The notes: generated from the letters alone by a model not told the origin. A DNA stretch of 64,000 nucleotides from Xenorhabdus yunnanensis (GCF_028598805.1 NZ_JAQRFI010000026.1:1-64000), one strand, 5' to 3'; positions 36,130-47,379 are shown, numbered from the stretch's first letter. Numbers and translations are program-made.

Positions 36130-36451
36130 TTTAATGACAGTAAACTGTCCGGAATTATCAAATATGATCTCCTGCATTTTGGTCGGATTATCGCCACAAA
36201 TTTAAGATAGTTTTAGAATTTCTCTCCTATTCGCGATATGATTGCGTTTAATAAATTAACGTTTTTATTAAACGCAATCGATAGAATAATAACTCCTGAT
36301 AGCCACAATATCGGGGTATTCATCCCAGTAATTATTTGAATTGTACGCCTAAGAGTTTCAAGCCGCAGCTTGGAAGAAAAAGGCTGGAGATTGCTATTCT
36401 CGTTGTGCAAATTATTTCTGTTGTAGAGACCATTTCTTCTGTGGAGAAAGT
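36130..36451. other. plsC-ftsP spacer with a perfect 16-bp inverted repeat
   Basis: A 322-base AT-rich spacer without a gene. Its main feature is the inverted repeat at 36240-36279. Confidence 0.5.
36240..36279. repeat. Perfect 16-bp inverted repeat with 8-base loop
   Basis: GATTGCGTTTAATAAA (36240-36255) and TTTATTAAACGCAATC (36264-36279) separated by TTAACGTT, itself nearly palindromic. It lies 111 bases after plsC and 172 before ftsP. It may be a terminator with AT arms, a regulator site, or the scar of a small mobile element. Confidence 0.7.
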
Positions 36452-37873
36452 ATGTCACTGAGTCGGCGCCAATTTATTCAGGCTTCAGGTGTGGCAATGT
36501 GTTTAGGTGCGCTTCCTTTTGTGATTAGAGTCAAGAAAAATCAACAAACACAATTGCCGATCCCTCCCTTACTGGAATCCCGAATAGGACAACCACTGTT
36601 TTTAACTATACAAAAAGCCAACTGGGCGTTTAATGGTCGTAAGAATGCTAACATTTGGGGCATTAACGGACATTATTTAGGGCCAACCATTCGGGTTCGC
36701 CGAGGGGATTATGTCAAACTAATATATAGCAATCGGCTATCTGAACCGATTTCAATGACAGTAGGGGGATTATTGGTACCCGGAACCTTGATAGGGGGTT
36801 CGTCCCGTTTGATAAAACCGAAGGAAAGTTGGTCGCCGGTTATCCAGATAAACCAGCCTGCAACTACCTGTTGGTATCATGCCAATACCCCAAATCGCAT
36901 GGCACGGCATGTTTATGCCGGTCTTGCGGGTATGTGGCTGGTGGAAGACGAAAGCAGCCGTAGCCTGCCGTTGCCCAAACATTATGGTGTCGATGATTTT
37001 CCTGTTATTTTGCAAGATAAGCGGTTTGATAATTTTGGTGTTCCACAATACAACCCAACGGATAATCAAGGCTTTCTTGGTGATATCTTGGTTGTTAATG
37101 GTGTCGAAAATCCTTTTGTGGAAGTTGCCAGAGGTTGGGTCAGGCTGCGTTTGCTGAATGCTTCTAATGCTCGGCGATATGAATTGCAACTCAGCGATGG
37201 ACGCCCGTTCTACATGATTGGTACTGATCAAGGATTGCTGCCTGCTCCCGTAGCGGTACAGTTATTGTCACTTGCTCCGGGAGAGCGTCGTGAGGTCCTG
37301 ATTGATATGTCGAAAGGGGAAAGTGTTACCATTACTGCGGGGGAATCGGCAGGTGTAATGGATCGTTTGAAAGGTTTGTTGGAATATTCAACTAAACTCT
37401 TGTCAACCACGGTATTAACACTGAAAGCCAGCGGGCTGCTTCCTTTGGTGACAGATCAATTACTGACTCAGCTTGTAGCTGATAATCCATATATTAACTC
37501 CTCCATTCGAAGTCGTCAGATTGACTTGGGAGATTATTCACCAGAGAGCAATAGTTCACTAACGAATAAGCATCGAATCAATATCACGAGCCAGCAAGGA
37601 GCATGGGAGCGTTGGATAGTCACAACGTCAATACCTCAGCCTTTGCATATTGAAGGGGTAAGATTTAAGGTCATCAATCTGAATGGCAAACGTCCAGAGC
37701 CACAGGATTATGGCTGGAAAGATACTGTTTGGATTGATAGCCGGGCAGAATTGCTGGTTAATATGATGCAGCCGTCTTATGAGAATTTTCCTTTTATGTA
37801 TTACAGCCAGATATTGGAGATGGCTGATAGTGGCGTTGCCGGGAAGTTGATTGTTAATCCTCCGGATTTATAA
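36452..37873 (+). CDS. ftsP: Cell-division protein FtsP (SufI), multicopper-oxidase fold
   Basis: A 473-residue periplasmic protein exported folded by the Tat system: the N-terminus MSLSRRQFIQASGVAM has the SRRxF twin-arginine signal. Three cupredoxin-like domains follow (GPTIRVRRGDYVKLIYSNR, then ATTCWYHANTPNRMARHVYAG). The copper-ligand histidine motifs of true oxidases are not conserved, as in E. coli SufI, which stabilises the divisome under stress. It ends the parE-parC-plsC-ftsP run shared with E. coli. The next gene, folA, belongs to a different E. coli region. Confidence 0.95.
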   Translation: MSLSRRQFIQASGVAMCLGALPFVIRVKKNQQTQLPIPPLLESRIGQPLFLTIQKANWAFNGRKNANIWGINGHYLGPTIRVRRGDYVKLIYSNRLSEPISMTVGGLLVPGTLIGGSSRLIKPKESWSPVIQINQPATTCWYHANTPNRMARHVYAGLAGMWLVEDESSRSLPLPKHYGVDDFPVILQDKRFDNFGVPQYNPTDNQGFLGDILVVNGVENPFVEVARGWVRLRLLNASNARRYELQLSDGRPFYMIGTDQGLLPAPVAVQLLSLAPGERREVLIDMSKGESVTITAGESAGVMDRLKGLLEYSTKLLSTTVLTLKASGLLPLVTDQLLTQLVADNPYINSSIRSRQIDLGDYSPESNSSLTNKHRINITSQQGAWERWIVTTSIPQPLHIEGVRFKVINLNGKRPEPQDYGWKDTVWIDSRAELLVNMMQPSYENFPFMYYSQILEMADSGVAGKLIVNPPDL

Positions 37874-38208
37874 GTGGAACGCTGTTACCGTCTTCATTGA
37901 ATTTTGCCACTGTTTTAACTCATGGCAGCTCATAGCAGAAAGAGAGTGAATTCAGAAATAAGAGCAAAGAGCAGTCTTGAACTCCTGTCAGATTACTCGC
38001 TTTTCAGATAGATATTCTGTGAAATTGAATAAGGGTGTTATTTTTGTGTCCATTTGTTAATTAATATTTTGTAAAACAATGGATTGTTTAACAATTAGTG
38101 TGCAAATTAACTATTTGTATGGAATAAACTACTAATCTTATCGACTGAAAGTAACCCTTTCCGTATAGTGTCCGAAATTTTCATACTACTTGGCTGTAAG
38201 GTGATTTA
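37874..38208. other. ftsP-folA junction spacer
   Basis: A 335-base AT-rich spacer joining two gene blocks that are far apart in E. coli. The right end holds the folA promoter. I see no gene or mobile-element end in the rest. Confidence 0.5.
38141..38169 (+). promoter_or_regulatory. Sigma-70 promoter of folA
   Basis: TCGACT (38141-38146), a 17-base spacer and TATAGT (38164-38169), about 40 bases before the folA ATG. Confidence 0.6.
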
Positions 38209-38694
38209 ATGATTATCAGCTTGATTGCTGCGATGGCTATGGATCGAGTTATTGGTATGGAGAACGCCATGCCATGGACTTTGCCGGGTGATTTAGCCTG
38301 GTTCAAACACAAGACACTCGGAAAGCCGGTTGTGATGGGGCGAGTGACTTATGAGTCGATTGGCCGCCCTTTGCCGGGGCGCTTGAATATCGTGATCAGT
38401 AGTCAACCTGCAAGTGATGATCGGGTCACGTGGGTAAACTCTATCGAAGCTGCTTTGGCAGCCGCTGGTGATACCGAAGAAGTTATGGTGATGGGCGGAG
38501 GAAAAATTTATGAGCAGTTTATTCCTTTGGTCAACCGTATGTATCTGACCCATATTGATGCAGAAGTGATTGGCGACACACATTTTCCTGATTATGAACC
38601 TGATGAGTGGAATTCAGTTTTTACTGAATATCACGATGCAGATGAAAACAATTCACATAGCTATTGTTTTGAAATTCTAGAACGTCGAGAGTGA
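38209..38694 (+). CDS. folA: Dihydrofolate reductase
   Basis: Reduces dihydrofolate to tetrahydrofolate with NADPH; the target of trimethoprim. It has 161 residues (E. coli 159). Recognisable parts are IGMENAMPW (Met20 loop), DLAWFKH with the catalytic Asp (28 here, 27 in E. coli), [28 protein letters not shown] and the C-terminal [12 protein letters not shown] with [12 protein letters not shown]. Differences from E. coli at drug- and cofactor-contact positions include Ala26 to Gly, His45 to Val, Trp47 to Tyr and Ile94 to Met (E. coli numbers). It is convergent with apaH. Confidence 0.98.
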   Translation: MIISLIAAMAMDRVIGMENAMPWTLPGDLAWFKHKTLGKPVVMGRVTYESIGRPLPGRLNIVISSQPASDDRVTWVNSIEAALAAAGDTEEVMVMGGGKIYEQFIPLVNRMYLTHIDAEVIGDTHFPDYEPDEWNSVFTEYHDADENNSHSYCFEILERRE

Positions 38695-38708
38695 GCTAAT
38701 TTTACGTG

Positions 38709-38730
38709 CGGAGTGCCTTAAGGCACTCCG
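38709..38730. terminator. Palindrome between folA and apaH
   Basis: CGGAGTGCC/GGCACTCCG with a TTAA loop, a perfect nine-base stem in a convergent intergene. It lacks a strong T-tract on either side, so the terminator call is moderate. Confidence 0.55.
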
Positions 38731-38780
38731 GCGTCACAGTTCCTTCCGAGGTCACAGGTCAGGATTATAATCCGCTGGAT

Positions 38781-39602
38781 TTATAATTTAGTGAGCAATG
38801 AATCCTGGCTGAAATATTGCTTATCTTCCCAACGAAGCATGGTTAATTTACCTCCCCAACAACACCCCGTATCCAGAGCGTAGATGCCAGCAGGTACACC
38901 TTGACCTTCCAGTGCGGCCCAGTGACCAAAGGCAATGGAATAATCTTCAGGAATACTGCGTGGTAATTCGAACCAAGGTTTCAATGGAGCAGGGGCATTT
39001 TCAGGTTTGGATTTGCAGATCATATCCAATTGACCATTTGGAAAACAATAACGCATCCGGGTCAAGGCATTGGTACTGTAACGCAACCGAGCAAGACCGC
39101 TTAACTCTGGAGTCCAATTATTTGGCATATCCCCATACATTGCATTGAGAAACAAGGGATAGCTGTCACTACGAAGAATGGCTTCCACTTCACGGGTACA
39201 TATTTTGGCTGTTTCTAAATCCCACTGCGGGGTAAGCCCGGCATGTGTCATGATGAGTTTTAATTCGTCATCAATTTGCAACATTGGCTGTTTTCTTAAC
39301 CAATTTATTAATTCATCAATATCCGGTGCCGTGAGTAATTCATCCAGCAAATCTTTCGGTTTATTGCGGCTGATTTTCGCGTAAACCGCCAACAGATGCA
39401 GATCGTGATTGCCCAATACCAATTTAACTGCGGAACCGAGTTGTTTGATATAACGCAGTACTGCCAATGAATCAGGACCACGGGCGACGAGATCACCTGT
39501 CAGCCATAAGGTGTCTTTATTGGGATTAAAATCAACTTGTTCTAATAAAGCGCGAAATTCACGATAACAACCGTGAATATCGCCAATAAGATAGGTAGCC
39601 AT
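38781..39602 (-). CDS. apaH: Diadenosine tetraphosphatase (symmetrical)
   Basis: Splits Ap4A to two ADP and can remove Np4N caps from RNA. The 273-residue protein has the phosphoprotein-phosphatase metal motifs [23 protein letters not shown] and [11 protein letters not shown] in the first 70 residues, plus FGHWAALEG near residue 225 and the terminal DTGCCWGG. The start at 39602 lies two bases after the apaG stop. It is the last gene of the lptD-surA-pdxA-rsmA-apaG-apaH unit. Confidence 0.97.
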   Translation of the reverse strand: MATYLIGDIHGCYREFRALLEQVDFNPNKDTLWLTGDLVARGPDSLAVLRYIKQLGSAVKLVLGNHDLHLLAVYAKISRNKPKDLLDELLTAPDIDELINWLRKQPMLQIDDELKLIMTHAGLTPQWDLETAKICTREVEAILRSDSYPLFLNAMYGDMPNNWTPELSGLARLRYSTNALTRMRYCFPNGQLDMICKSKPENAPAPLKPWFELPRSIPEDYSIAFGHWAALEGQGVPAGIYALDTGCCWGGKLTMLRWEDKQYFSQDSLLTKL

Positions 39603-39604
39603 AA

Positions 39605-39982
39605 TTAATTTATCAGTGTTGGAATAGCCAGACGGAACACAGGAATGGGAGCTTGAAACGGACGACCGTTGTGATCAATCATTTCATAGTAGCCTTCCAT
39701 AGTACCCAAAGGAGTTTCCAAAATAGTGCCACTGCTATAGCGGTATTCTGCTCCCGGTGGGATCAAAGGTTGTTTTCCCACAACCCCTTCACCCTGAATT
39801 TCGATTCGGTGACCATCACTGTTGGTAATGCGCCAGTAACGGCTAATCAGTTGCACGGGAGAATGCCCAAGATTACGAATTAATACTGTATAAGCAAACA
39901 CAAAACGTTGTTGTTCCGGCTGTGATTGACTTTCTACGTAAGTACTTTGTACTTGAATATGAATTCTTGGTTCATTGAGCAT
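39605..39982 (-). CDS. apaG: ApaG domain protein
   Basis: A 125-residue all-beta protein of the ApaG (fibronectin III-like) family; in E. coli linked to magnesium and cobalt efflux, with unclear chemistry. Family blocks are [30 protein letters not shown] and [19 protein letters not shown]. It lies between rsmA (36-base gap) and apaH (two-base gap), the universal order in enterobacteria. Confidence 0.96.
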   Translation of the reverse strand: MLNEPRIHIQVQSTYVESQSQPEQQRFVFAYTVLIRNLGHSPVQLISRYWRITNSDGHRIEIQGEGVVGKQPLIPPGAEYRYSSGTILETPLGTMEGYYEMIDHNGRPFQAPIPVFRLAIPTLIN

Positions 39983-40018
39983 AAGTGCCTCCTGTTACTG
40001 TAATGTCTGTTTATTTAC

Positions 40019-40834
40019 TTAGGCAGTTGCAGGTTGAGATGATAACCAGTTTGCCATTTTACAGTATTGCTCGACAGAGATGTTTTCAGCCCGCGTGCTT
40101 GGGTCAACGCCTAGTTCAGATAACTGTTCAGCGGAGAAAGTATTCCCAAGGCTATTGCGGATAGTTTTTCTCCGTTGGTTAAATGCCTGAGTTGTGATCC
40201 GGGTTAACATGCGAATATCCTGAACCGGATAAGGGATGCATTTATGTGGGATCAAACGTACAACGGCAGAGTCCACTTTCGGCGCTGGTGTAAATGCCGT
40301 AGGTGGTACTTCAAGAACAGGAATTACCTGACAGTAGTATTGTGCCATTACACTTAAACGCCCGTAAGTTTTACTGCCAGGCCCTGCGACAAGACGATTC
40401 ACGACTTCTTTCTGTAACATAAAGCTCATATCAGCGATAGCATCAGTATAGCTGAAGAGATGGAACATCAACGGTGTAGAAATGTTATAAGGCAAATTGC
40501 CAAATACACGCAGGGATTGACCGCGCTCTTTGGCAATCTGACTAAAATCAACAGTCATTGCATCTTGTTGAATGATTGTCAGCTTATCTTTCAATTTGGG
40601 ATGGACATGCAGACGAGCCGCCAGATCACGGTCAAGCTCGACGACAGTCATTTTATCCATGCGTTCACCAACTGGCTCAGTCAGCGCTCCCAGACCCGGA
40701 CCGATTTCCACTACGGCTTGGCCTGCCTGTGGGTTTATCGCATCGACAATACTCTCAATGGTAAACTGATCGGTTAAAAAGTTTTGCCCGAAACGTTTAC
40801 GGGCATGATGCCCTTGATGGACTTTGTTATTCAT
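40019..40834 (-). CDS. rsmA: 16S rRNA dimethyladenosine methyltransferase
   Basis: Dimethylates A1518 and A1519 of 16S rRNA late in 30S assembly; loss gives kasugamycin resistance. The 271-residue protein has [10 protein letters not shown] near the N-terminus, the SAM-binding [14 protein letters not shown], and the catalytic [11 protein letters not shown] (NLPY) motif near residue 112. The start overlaps the pdxA stop by eight bases. Confidence 0.97.
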   Translation of the reverse strand: MNNKVHQGHHARKRFGQNFLTDQFTIESIVDAINPQAGQAVVEIGPGLGALTEPVGERMDKMTVVELDRDLAARLHVHPKLKDKLTIIQQDAMTVDFSQIAKERGQSLRVFGNLPYNISTPLMFHLFSYTDAIADMSFMLQKEVVNRLVAGPGSKTYGRLSVMAQYYCQVIPVLEVPPTAFTPAPKVDSAVVRLIPHKCIPYPVQDIRMLTRITTQAFNQRRKTIRNSLGNTFSAEQLSELGVDPSTRAENISVEQYCKMANWLSSQPATA

Positions 40835-41828
40835 TACTGTTTTGTATCATTTTAATTGCTAGATTTAATGCGGTGATAAAACTACCCACATCAGCTTGAC
40901 CTGTCCCTGCCAGCTCCAGTGCTGTGCCATGATCGACAGAAGTTCGGATAAATGGCAGACCCAGCGTAATATTCACTGCCCTGCCAAAACCTTGGTATTT
41001 TAACACGGGTAGCCCTTGATCGTGATACATAGAAAGCACTGCATCAGCATTATCCAAATATTTGGGCTGGAACAGGGTATCCGCAGGCAATGGGCCTTCC
41101 AGCCATATGCCTTCTGCTCTCAGACTGTCTAAGGCCGGAATGATAACATTTATTTCTTCATGCCCCATATGCCCTCCTTCACCAGCATGAGGATTCAGGC
41201 CACAAACATAGATGTGGGGGCGGGGGATACCAAATTTGGTTTTTAGATCATGATTGAGAATGGTGACAACTTCCCTTAGGGAATCAAACGTGATCGCTTT
41301 AGGGACATCCAGAATCGGCAGATGTGTTGTTGCCAATGCTACCCGTAGTTCTTCTGTCGCCAACATCATGACTACTCTTGAACATTGGCTGTGGTCAGCA
41401 AAAAACTCAGTATGTCCGGTAAAAGGCACTCCCGCATCATTAATGACGCCCTTATGTACAGGCCCTGTCACCAATGCTGAAAACTCGCCATTCAGACAAC
41501 CATCGCAGGCTTTTGCTAAGGTTTCCGTGACATAAGTACCGTTTTCTTGGTTTAACTCCCCTGCAATAGTAGGGGATTGAAGATGAACAGGCAGGATGGT
41601 CAGGGTTCCTGCGGCTTGTGATGAAGAAATGTGTTCAGGAGAATAAGTTTGCAGTTGCAGAGGTAAATTTAGTTGCCTGGCTCGGGAGAGCATCAGCTCT
41701 GGATCGGCACAAACAACCAATTGGATGGGCCACTCTTTTTGGGCAAGAGCAATGACTAAGTCAGGACCAACCCCGGCTGGTTCGCCGGGGGTAATAATGA
41801 TGGGTTTATTGTTGAGCATCGCTACCAT
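40827..41828 (-). CDS. pdxA: 4-hydroxythreonine-4-phosphate dehydrogenase
   Basis: Oxidises 4-phosphohydroxy-L-threonine on the pyridoxal phosphate pathway. About 333 residues. Conserved segments are [40 protein letters not shown] and [14 protein letters not shown] with metal-binding histidines, and [16 protein letters not shown]. Two starts are possible (41828, or MLNNKPII at 41819); both overlap the surA 3' end, so translation is coupled. Confidence 0.97.
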   Translation of the reverse strand: MVAMLNNKPIIITPGEPAGVGPDLVIALAQKEWPIQLVVCADPELMLSRARQLNLPLQLQTYSPEHISSSQAAGTLTILPVHLQSPTIAGELNQENGTYVTETLAKACDGCLNGEFSALVTGPVHKGVINDAGVPFTGHTEFFADHSQCSRVVMMLATEELRVALATTHLPILDVPKAITFDSLREVVTILNHDLKTKFGIPRPHIYVCGLNPHAGEGGHMGHEEINVIIPALDSLRAEGIWLEGPLPADTLFQPKYLDNADAVLSMYHDQGLPVLKYQGFGRAVNITLGLPFIRTSVDHGTALELAGTGQADVGSFITALNLAIKMIQNSNE

Positions 41829-43110
41829 CTAAAATTTTCACATAAGCGGAGGCGCGTAATTCTTGCATCCAGCTTTGTGCCTCTTCATTGAATTTACGGT
41901 TTAACAGCAGACGGTAAGCACGATCTTTATGTGCTACATCTGTTCTGTCGACCTTACGGCTATTAAGCAGTTGAATTAAATGCCAACCGAAAGAGGAGTG
42001 AACAGGCTGGCTGATTTCACCTTTTTGCAACTGCATCAACGTATCACGGAAAGCAGGATCGTAAGCACTCGGCAAGTTCCACCCCAGCTCTCCACCACGC
42101 ATGGCTGAACCCGGATCTTGAGAATACTCTTTTGCGGCTTTTTCAAATGAGATTTTGCCGCTTAAGATCTCTTCTCTGAGTTGCATCAATTTGTTACGTG
42201 CCTGTTCATCATTCATGATCGGTGATATTTTCAGCAGAATATGGCGGGCATCTACTTCAGTGACTGCGATTGGCATCTGGTCACCACGGATATCATTCAC
42301 TTTCAGAATGTGAAAACCCACGCCGGAACGAATTGGGCCAATAATTTGTCCCTTATGTGCAGATTGGAGCTGTGCTGCAAACAAGGATGGCAATTCTTGC
42401 AGTTTGCTCCAACCCATATTTCCGCCTTTCAAGGCTTGGGTATCGCCGGAATAGGTAAGTGCCAATTTGCCGAAATCCACGCCATTATTGAGTTCAGACA
42501 AGATTTTTTTGACTTTGGTCTCCGCTTTTTCTACCTGTTCCTGACTTGGGTTTTCCGGTAGAGGTATCAGGATATGGCTGATATTTAACTCAGTATCCTG
42601 ACTATTTTGGCTGCCGATTTGGTTCGCCAGCGAATCAATTTCCTGTGGCAGGATATTGATACGGCTGCGTACTTCATTGTTGCGTACTTCTGCAATAATC
42701 ATTTCCTTGCGGATCTGATTACGGTAGGTATCAAAGCTAATACCATCTGTGCTCAGACTTTGTTTCAACTGGGCAAGGCTCAAGTGGTTTTGGGCTGCAA
42801 TATTTGTGAGCGCAGAGTCTAAGGCTTGATCAGGGATAGTAATCTGCATCCGATTTGCCATTTGCAGAATGATATCATCCATAATCAGGCGCTCAAGGAT
42901 CTGGTGACGCAAGGCTTTCTCATCCGGTATTTGCTGGCCTGCATGTTTCGCATTGAGTTTTACGGATTGTAAAAGGTTATTGACGTCACTTTCCAGTACG
43001 ACATCATTGTTAACAATAGCAGCCACCTTATTGAGCTCTTGTGGAGCGGCCATTGCGACAGAGTTTACTGAAAACATCAATCCGAGAATGAGCGATCTCC
43101 AGTTCTTCAT
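41806..43110 (-). CDS. surA: Periplasmic chaperone and peptidyl-prolyl isomerase SurA
   Basis: Escorts outer-membrane proteins, including LptD, to the BAM complex. The 434-residue protein has a signal peptide ([21 protein letters not shown]), an N-terminal chaperone domain to about residue 170, two parvulin domains (first with [20 protein letters not shown], second with [20 protein letters not shown]), and the C-terminal helix. Its gene follows lptD by 64 bases, pairing chaperone and major client. Confidence 0.97.
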   Translation of the reverse strand: MKNWRSLILGLMFSVNSVAMAAPQELNKVAAIVNNDVVLESDVNNLLQSVKLNAKHAGQQIPDEKALRHQILERLIMDDIILQMANRMQITIPDQALDSALTNIAAQNHLSLAQLKQSLSTDGISFDTYRNQIRKEMIIAEVRNNEVRSRINILPQEIDSLANQIGSQNSQDTELNISHILIPLPENPSQEQVEKAETKVKKILSELNNGVDFGKLALTYSGDTQALKGGNMGWSKLQELPSLFAAQLQSAHKGQIIGPIRSGVGFHILKVNDIRGDQMPIAVTEVDARHILLKISPIMNDEQARNKLMQLREEILSGKISFEKAAKEYSQDPGSAMRGGELGWNLPSAYDPAFRDTLMQLQKGEISQPVHSSFGWHLIQLLNSRKVDRTDVAHKDRAYRLLLNRKFNEEAQSWMQELRASAYVKILDGSDAQQ

Positions 43111-43174
43111 ACATTTCCCATCATATCAATCCCGCCTGAGCGGGGTTATTTTGTTTACATTGCGTTTATCGGTA

Positions 43175-45535
43175 TCAGAATGCGCGTTGGTAAGGAAGAA
43201 TACCTTGCTGCAACATTTTCTGACTCCCCAAACTATGATTGTTACTTAAGCCACGAAGTTCAACATTGAATGACCATTTGTTGTCATATTGGCTGCTGCC
43301 GAAGCGCCAGTTAACGATCTTGCGTTCATAACCCACATTAACCGCCCAGCAGCAAGTGTTGTATTGCAGACCTACCATCTGGTTTGCAGGCTGTTTCTCT
43401 TTGGTATCGTAGTAGTAAGCCCCGACAAATGCCCAACGATCTGACAATGGCCAGCTTGCCACCATACCAACCTGAGAAATACCCTGCTGATAAGCGGGGA
43501 TGCCTTGCTTCAGCGTGGCTTGAATATAATCGCGGTCAACAAAACGATAGTTCAACTGCAACATACGATCAGCATCACGGCGGTATTCCACTATGGCATT
43601 ACCCATAGTTAAACTGCCCAGACGATTATCATATTGCAGCCCGCCTTTGAGGCCCCAGGAATCATCGATTCTCCAGTGTGCATCTCCAGCCCATGTTGTG
43701 GCCCCCGTTCCCTTTTTATTGCCGATGATATCTTTACCACCTGAAATAGACGCAGTATCTTCGGTACGCGGGCGTTCAAAGTAGTAGATTTGACCTACGG
43801 ACAGGCTAAAACGTTCAACTAAATTTTCATCATAAACGCGGGTGGTCATACCCGTAGTAAATTGATTAGCAGATGAAACGCGGTCTAAACCACTGTAAAA
43901 GCGGTCACGGAATAATCCGTTATAGTCCGCTTGCAGCAGAGAAGAATCAAAGTTGTTAATGTTATTCTGATTCTTATAAGGCACATAGAGATATTGAACG
44001 CGTGGCTCCAGTGTTTGAGTGTAATCTTGATTAAAATACATGGCGCGTTCAAACACCATCTTCGCATCTGATTTAAACACTGGCAGAACACGGTTTACCG
44101 AATTTTCCAATGAAGCAGTTTGTGAATTCTTTTTAACTGAATCAGAAATATCCTGTTGGTAATGAGTTGCCATCAATTTAAATTCATTATTGATGCTCGC
44201 CCAGCCATTAGAAAGAGGTAAGTTAATGGCAGGTTCCAGATGCAAGCGCGTTGCATTTGGCCACTGATTACCAACACTGGTAAATCTCGCTACTTGGGAA
44301 TAGGTATGAAAATCAAATGGTCCCAAATCATTTTTATAATAATTGAGATCTAACTGAGGCTCGGATCGGTAGGCTCTTCTTCTATCATCGATGGTAAAAA
44401 GCTGGAATTGTTTGGTTGTCAGTGTGGCATTCCAGTTTTGCCGGGCATAGCCCACGCTGAATTTCTGGGTAGCGTAGCCATCGGTACTGGAACCGTATTG
44501 TGAGCTGAAGTCACCGAAATAGTTCGGATCACTGACTTTGGTATAATCAGCACTGAAACGCCAAACCTGATTCAGGACACCACTATGATTCCAATAGAAC
44601 AACCAGCGATTGCTGCTATCCCGCTCAGGCCTGATATTGAGCCTTTTATCCTCTTCATACAGACGATCATTACCCATCCAATCCAGCGCAACAGTCCCTG
44701 CGCCCGCTTTGGTTAAGTAACGAAATTCATTATCCAGTTTCAAACCGCGCATAGTGATGAGATGCGGGGTAATCGTGGCATCATAATTGGGCGCAATGTT
44801 CCAGTAATATGGAAGCAGGAACTGGAAGCCGTCTTTATTGGAAAAACTGGCATTGGGGATCAAAAACCCAGAACGGCGTTTGTCTCCAATCGGCAACTGC
44901 AAGTATGGGCTGTAAAACACAGGCACATTGGCAATGCGGAAACGGGCATTCCAGATTTCAGCCAATTGCTCTTCACGGTCAAGGATTACCTCAGAACCAA
45001 CGACACTCCAGCTATCATTGCCGGGCAAACAGGAAGTGAATACTCCATTATTCAGAATGGTATAGCGGTTTTCATCACGCAGCATCATTTTGTCTGCGTT
45101 GCCACGCCCTTGACGACCAACCATCTGGTAATTGCCTTGTTCCACGTCAGTATCTTTATTATTCAGATTAGCCCAAGCGCGTGGCCCCTTCAAAATGATC
45201 TGAGGATCATCATAATGGACATTCCCTATGGCGGTAACAGTGCGAACAGGTTCTTTATCCTGTGTTTGTTCGAGCCGGACTTTATCGGCTGTCAGCGTTT
45301 TATTTCCCTGTTGGATATCAACATTGCCAATGAACTCAACCACATTGGGATACTCACCGTGAGTATCATTGGATTTAATGTTAATCGGCATTTTATTAGG
45401 ATCGCCTGTGATAATCGGCTTATCGTAGACAGGTACACCCAGCATACATTGTGCTACAAGGTCAGCATGAGCTTGCTGACTATAAAGAGCTGCCCATACC
45501 ATTGTGGCCAGCAGCGTAGGATAACATTTATTCAT
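43175..45535 (-). CDS. lptD: LPS-assembly outer-membrane protein LptD
   Basis: Forms, with LptE, the translocon that inserts lipopolysaccharide in the outer leaflet. The 786-residue protein has a signal peptide (to about residue 24), an N-terminal beta-jellyroll ([20 protein letters not shown]) and a 26-strand barrel. The four cysteines of the essential disulfide switch are kept: one after the signal (LVAQCMLG), one in TSCLPGND, and the adjacent pair in [10 protein letters not shown]. It is the first gene of the lptD-surA-pdxA-rsmA-apaG-apaH unit, divergent from djlA. Confidence 0.98.
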   Translation of the reverse strand: MNKCYPTLLATMVWAALYSQQAHADLVAQCMLGVPVYDKPIITGDPNKMPINIKSNDTHGEYPNVVEFIGNVDIQQGNKTLTADKVRLEQTQDKEPVRTVTAIGNVHYDDPQIILKGPRAWANLNNKDTDVEQGNYQMVGRQGRGNADKMMLRDENRYTILNNGVFTSCLPGNDSWSVVGSEVILDREEQLAEIWNARFRIANVPVFYSPYLQLPIGDKRRSGFLIPNASFSNKDGFQFLLPYYWNIAPNYDATITPHLITMRGLKLDNEFRYLTKAGAGTVALDWMGNDRLYEEDKRLNIRPERDSSNRWLFYWNHSGVLNQVWRFSADYTKVSDPNYFGDFSSQYGSSTDGYATQKFSVGYARQNWNATLTTKQFQLFTIDDRRRAYRSEPQLDLNYYKNDLGPFDFHTYSQVARFTSVGNQWPNATRLHLEPAINLPLSNGWASINNEFKLMATHYQQDISDSVKKNSQTASLENSVNRVLPVFKSDAKMVFERAMYFNQDYTQTLEPRVQYLYVPYKNQNNINNFDSSLLQADYNGLFRDRFYSGLDRVSSANQFTTGMTTRVYDENLVERFSLSVGQIYYFERPRTEDTASISGGKDIIGNKKGTGATTWAGDAHWRIDDSWGLKGGLQYDNRLGSLTMGNAIVEYRRDADRMLQLNYRFVDRDYIQATLKQGIPAYQQGISQVGMVASWPLSDRWAFVGAYYYDTKEKQPANQMVGLQYNTCCWAVNVGYERKIVNWRFGSSQYDNKWSFNVELRGLSNNHSLGSQKMLQQGILPYQRAF

Positions 45536-45717
45536 AGATGTTTATGCGGTTCCGTCATCAGTGGCATCGTGCCGGCAAACGCTCAGAGACTAACGTAGTT
45601 GAGATATATGCGCCAGAGTAAAGTTTAACTTTGCTAATCTTGCTGTTAGGCACAGAGCTTAATGAATAGTATGATAATGCAAAATTGCGTTCAGGGCATT
45701 GGGGAATTGAAGACTAT

Positions 45718-46542
45718 ATGCAGTATTGGGGAAAATTATTCGGATTGATATTTGGGATTGCGTCTGGTGCTGGTTTTTGGGGGATTGTGATCGGCTTATT
45801 GCTTGGTCATATACTCGACAAAGTCAGAGCGAAAAAATTGGGGGAGACCACTAAAAGTCCAACCCGACAGGCACTGTTTTTCCGCAGTACGTTTCAAGTA
45901 TTGGGGCATTTGACCAAAGCAAAAGGTCGGGTAACAGAAACGGATATCCAGCTCGCCACCCAACTGATGAACAGAATGCGGCTGCATGGTGAGGCACGGT
46001 TTTCCGCACAGCAGGCATTTCGTGAAGGCAAACAGCCTCAATTTCCTTTACGTGAAACATTAAGACAATTACGCCGTGCTTGCTTCGGTCGTTTTGACCT
46101 TATTCGAATGTTTCTGGAAATTCAGCTACAAGCTGCATTTGCTGATGGCGAACTGCATCCCAATGAAAGAACAGTTCTGTTTGTCATCGCCGAAGAGTTA
46201 GGTATTTCCCATATCCAATTTGAACAATTCCTTGCCATGATGGAAGGGGGACGTCATTTTGATGGGCATGATTTTGGTGGGCAATTCCAGCAACATGGGC
46301 ATTATCAAGGTCATCGGCAGCAGCGCGCGACATTGGAAGATGCTTGTAAGGTATTGGGTGTCAATAAACAGGATGATGCGACAACCATTAAGCGAGCTTA
46401 TCGAAAACTGATGAGTGAGCATCATCCCGATAAACTGGTGGCAAAAGGCTTGCCACCAGAAATGATGGAACTTGCGAAACAGAAGGCACAGTCCATCCAG
46501 TCGGCTTACGATTTGATTAAAAAAGAGAAGGGCTTTAAGTAG
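45718..46542 (+). CDS. djlA: Membrane-anchored DnaJ-like co-chaperone DjlA
   Basis: A type III J-domain protein that stimulates DnaK and in E. coli affects the Rcs envelope stress pathway. The start at [13 protein letters not shown] (45718) gives 274 residues (E. coli 271). A single membrane helix at residues 6-30 has the Gly-rich face known for dimerisation. The TerB-like domain spans about 50-180. The Gly/His/Gln-rich linker ([17 protein letters not shown]) comes next, and the J domain at the C-terminus carries HHPDKL (HPD). It is downstream of a 182-base region divergent from lptD. Confidence 0.95.
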   Translation: MQYWGKLFGLIFGIASGAGFWGIVIGLLLGHILDKVRAKKLGETTKSPTRQALFFRSTFQVLGHLTKAKGRVTETDIQLATQLMNRMRLHGEARFSAQQAFREGKQPQFPLRETLRQLRRACFGRFDLIRMFLEIQLQAAFADGELHPNERTVLFVIAEELGISHIQFEQFLAMMEGGRHFDGHDFGGQFQQHGHYQGHRQQRATLEDACKVLGVNKQDDATTIKRAYRKLMSEHHPDKLVAKGLPPEMMELAKQKAQSIQSAYDLIKKEKGFK

Positions 46543-46549
46543 CTCTTGT

Positions 46550-46594
46550 CTAAACAAAATTTATCCAAGCAAAATTTATACGAACAAATCAGAA
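46550..46594. repeat. 15-bp tandem repeat in the djlA-rluA intergene
   Basis: CTAAACAAAATTTAT (46550-46564), CCAAGCAAAATTTAT (46565-46579) and a decayed third unit ACGAACAAATCAGAA. Confidence 0.7.
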
Positions 46595-46605
46595 AAAAGC
46601 ATTTA

Positions 46606-47259
46606 TCAAAACTCGGCTTTGCACTCAAAATGTATTGGCATACCATGCGCCGGATGAGTAATGAATAGCTCTTGGGCATGTAATTGCAGGCGAGGTGCCA
46701 GTTCTCTTGCCTGTGTATGAGCATAGAACCTATCTCCCAGAATGGGATTACCAAGTGCCAGCATATGTACCCGCAGCTGATGAGAGCGTCCTGTGATTGG
46801 TGCCAGCCGGACACGCGTTGCCTGAGCTTCATATTCCAGCACCTGATACTCAGTTTGTGCTGACTTGCCCGTTTCAAAACAGACTTTTTGTTTCGGGCGA
46901 TTCGGCCAGTCGCAGATCAAGGGTAAATCCACCAATCCTTTTTCCTGCTCCATTTTTCCCCATACCCGCGCGATATAGACTTTTTTCGGTTCACGTTCAC
47001 GGAACTGGCGTTTCAACTCACGCTCGGCTGCTTTAGTCAGAGCAACGACCATGATACCGCTGGTAGCCATATCCAATCGATGGACTGATTCGGCTGTGGG
47101 AAATTCAGCTTGTATCCGCGTCATGATACTGTCCTTGTGCTCTTCTGCTTTACCCGGCACAGAAAGTAATCCACTGGGTTTATTAACAACCATAATGTGC
47201 TCATCCTGATACAGCACATATAACCAAGGATCTGTCGGGGGTTTATAAGACTCCAGCAT
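46606..47259 (-). CDS. rluA: Dual-specificity pseudouridine synthase RluA
   Basis: Converts U746 of 23S rRNA and U32 of some tRNAs to pseudouridine. The start is placed at MLESYKPPTDPW (47259), which has GGAG at the right distance; an in-frame upstream ATG at 47301 adds 14 unconserved residues. It has 217 residues (E. coli 219). The catalytic Asp lies in HRLDMATSG near residue 64, and RPKQKVCFETGK and PITGRSHQLRVHM are family motifs. It follows rapA by about 135 bases in the same direction. Confidence 0.96.
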   Translation of the reverse strand: MLESYKPPTDPWLYVLYQDEHIMVVNKPSGLLSVPGKAEEHKDSIMTRIQAEFPTAESVHRLDMATSGIMVVALTKAAERELKRQFREREPKKVYIARVWGKMEQEKGLVDLPLICDWPNRPKQKVCFETGKSAQTEYQVLEYEAQATRVRLAPITGRSHQLRVHMLALGNPILGDRFYAHTQARELAPRLQLHAQELFITHPAHGMPIHFECKAEF

Positions 47260-47379
47260 AGTGGCTCCAATGGGTCGGAAAAGGTTGGATTTCAGGGGCA
47301 TCTCACAGAGAAAGCCCCTGAACTTACGATTAGCTAGCGATTGATAGCTATTTATTCACGTTATTCACGGGAAATTATT

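Noticed and set aside
44762-45598. Long open frame of 278 codons on the plus strand
   Set aside because: It lies antisense inside lptD, which is clearly coding by length, conserved cysteines and signal peptide. The antisense product resembles no family.
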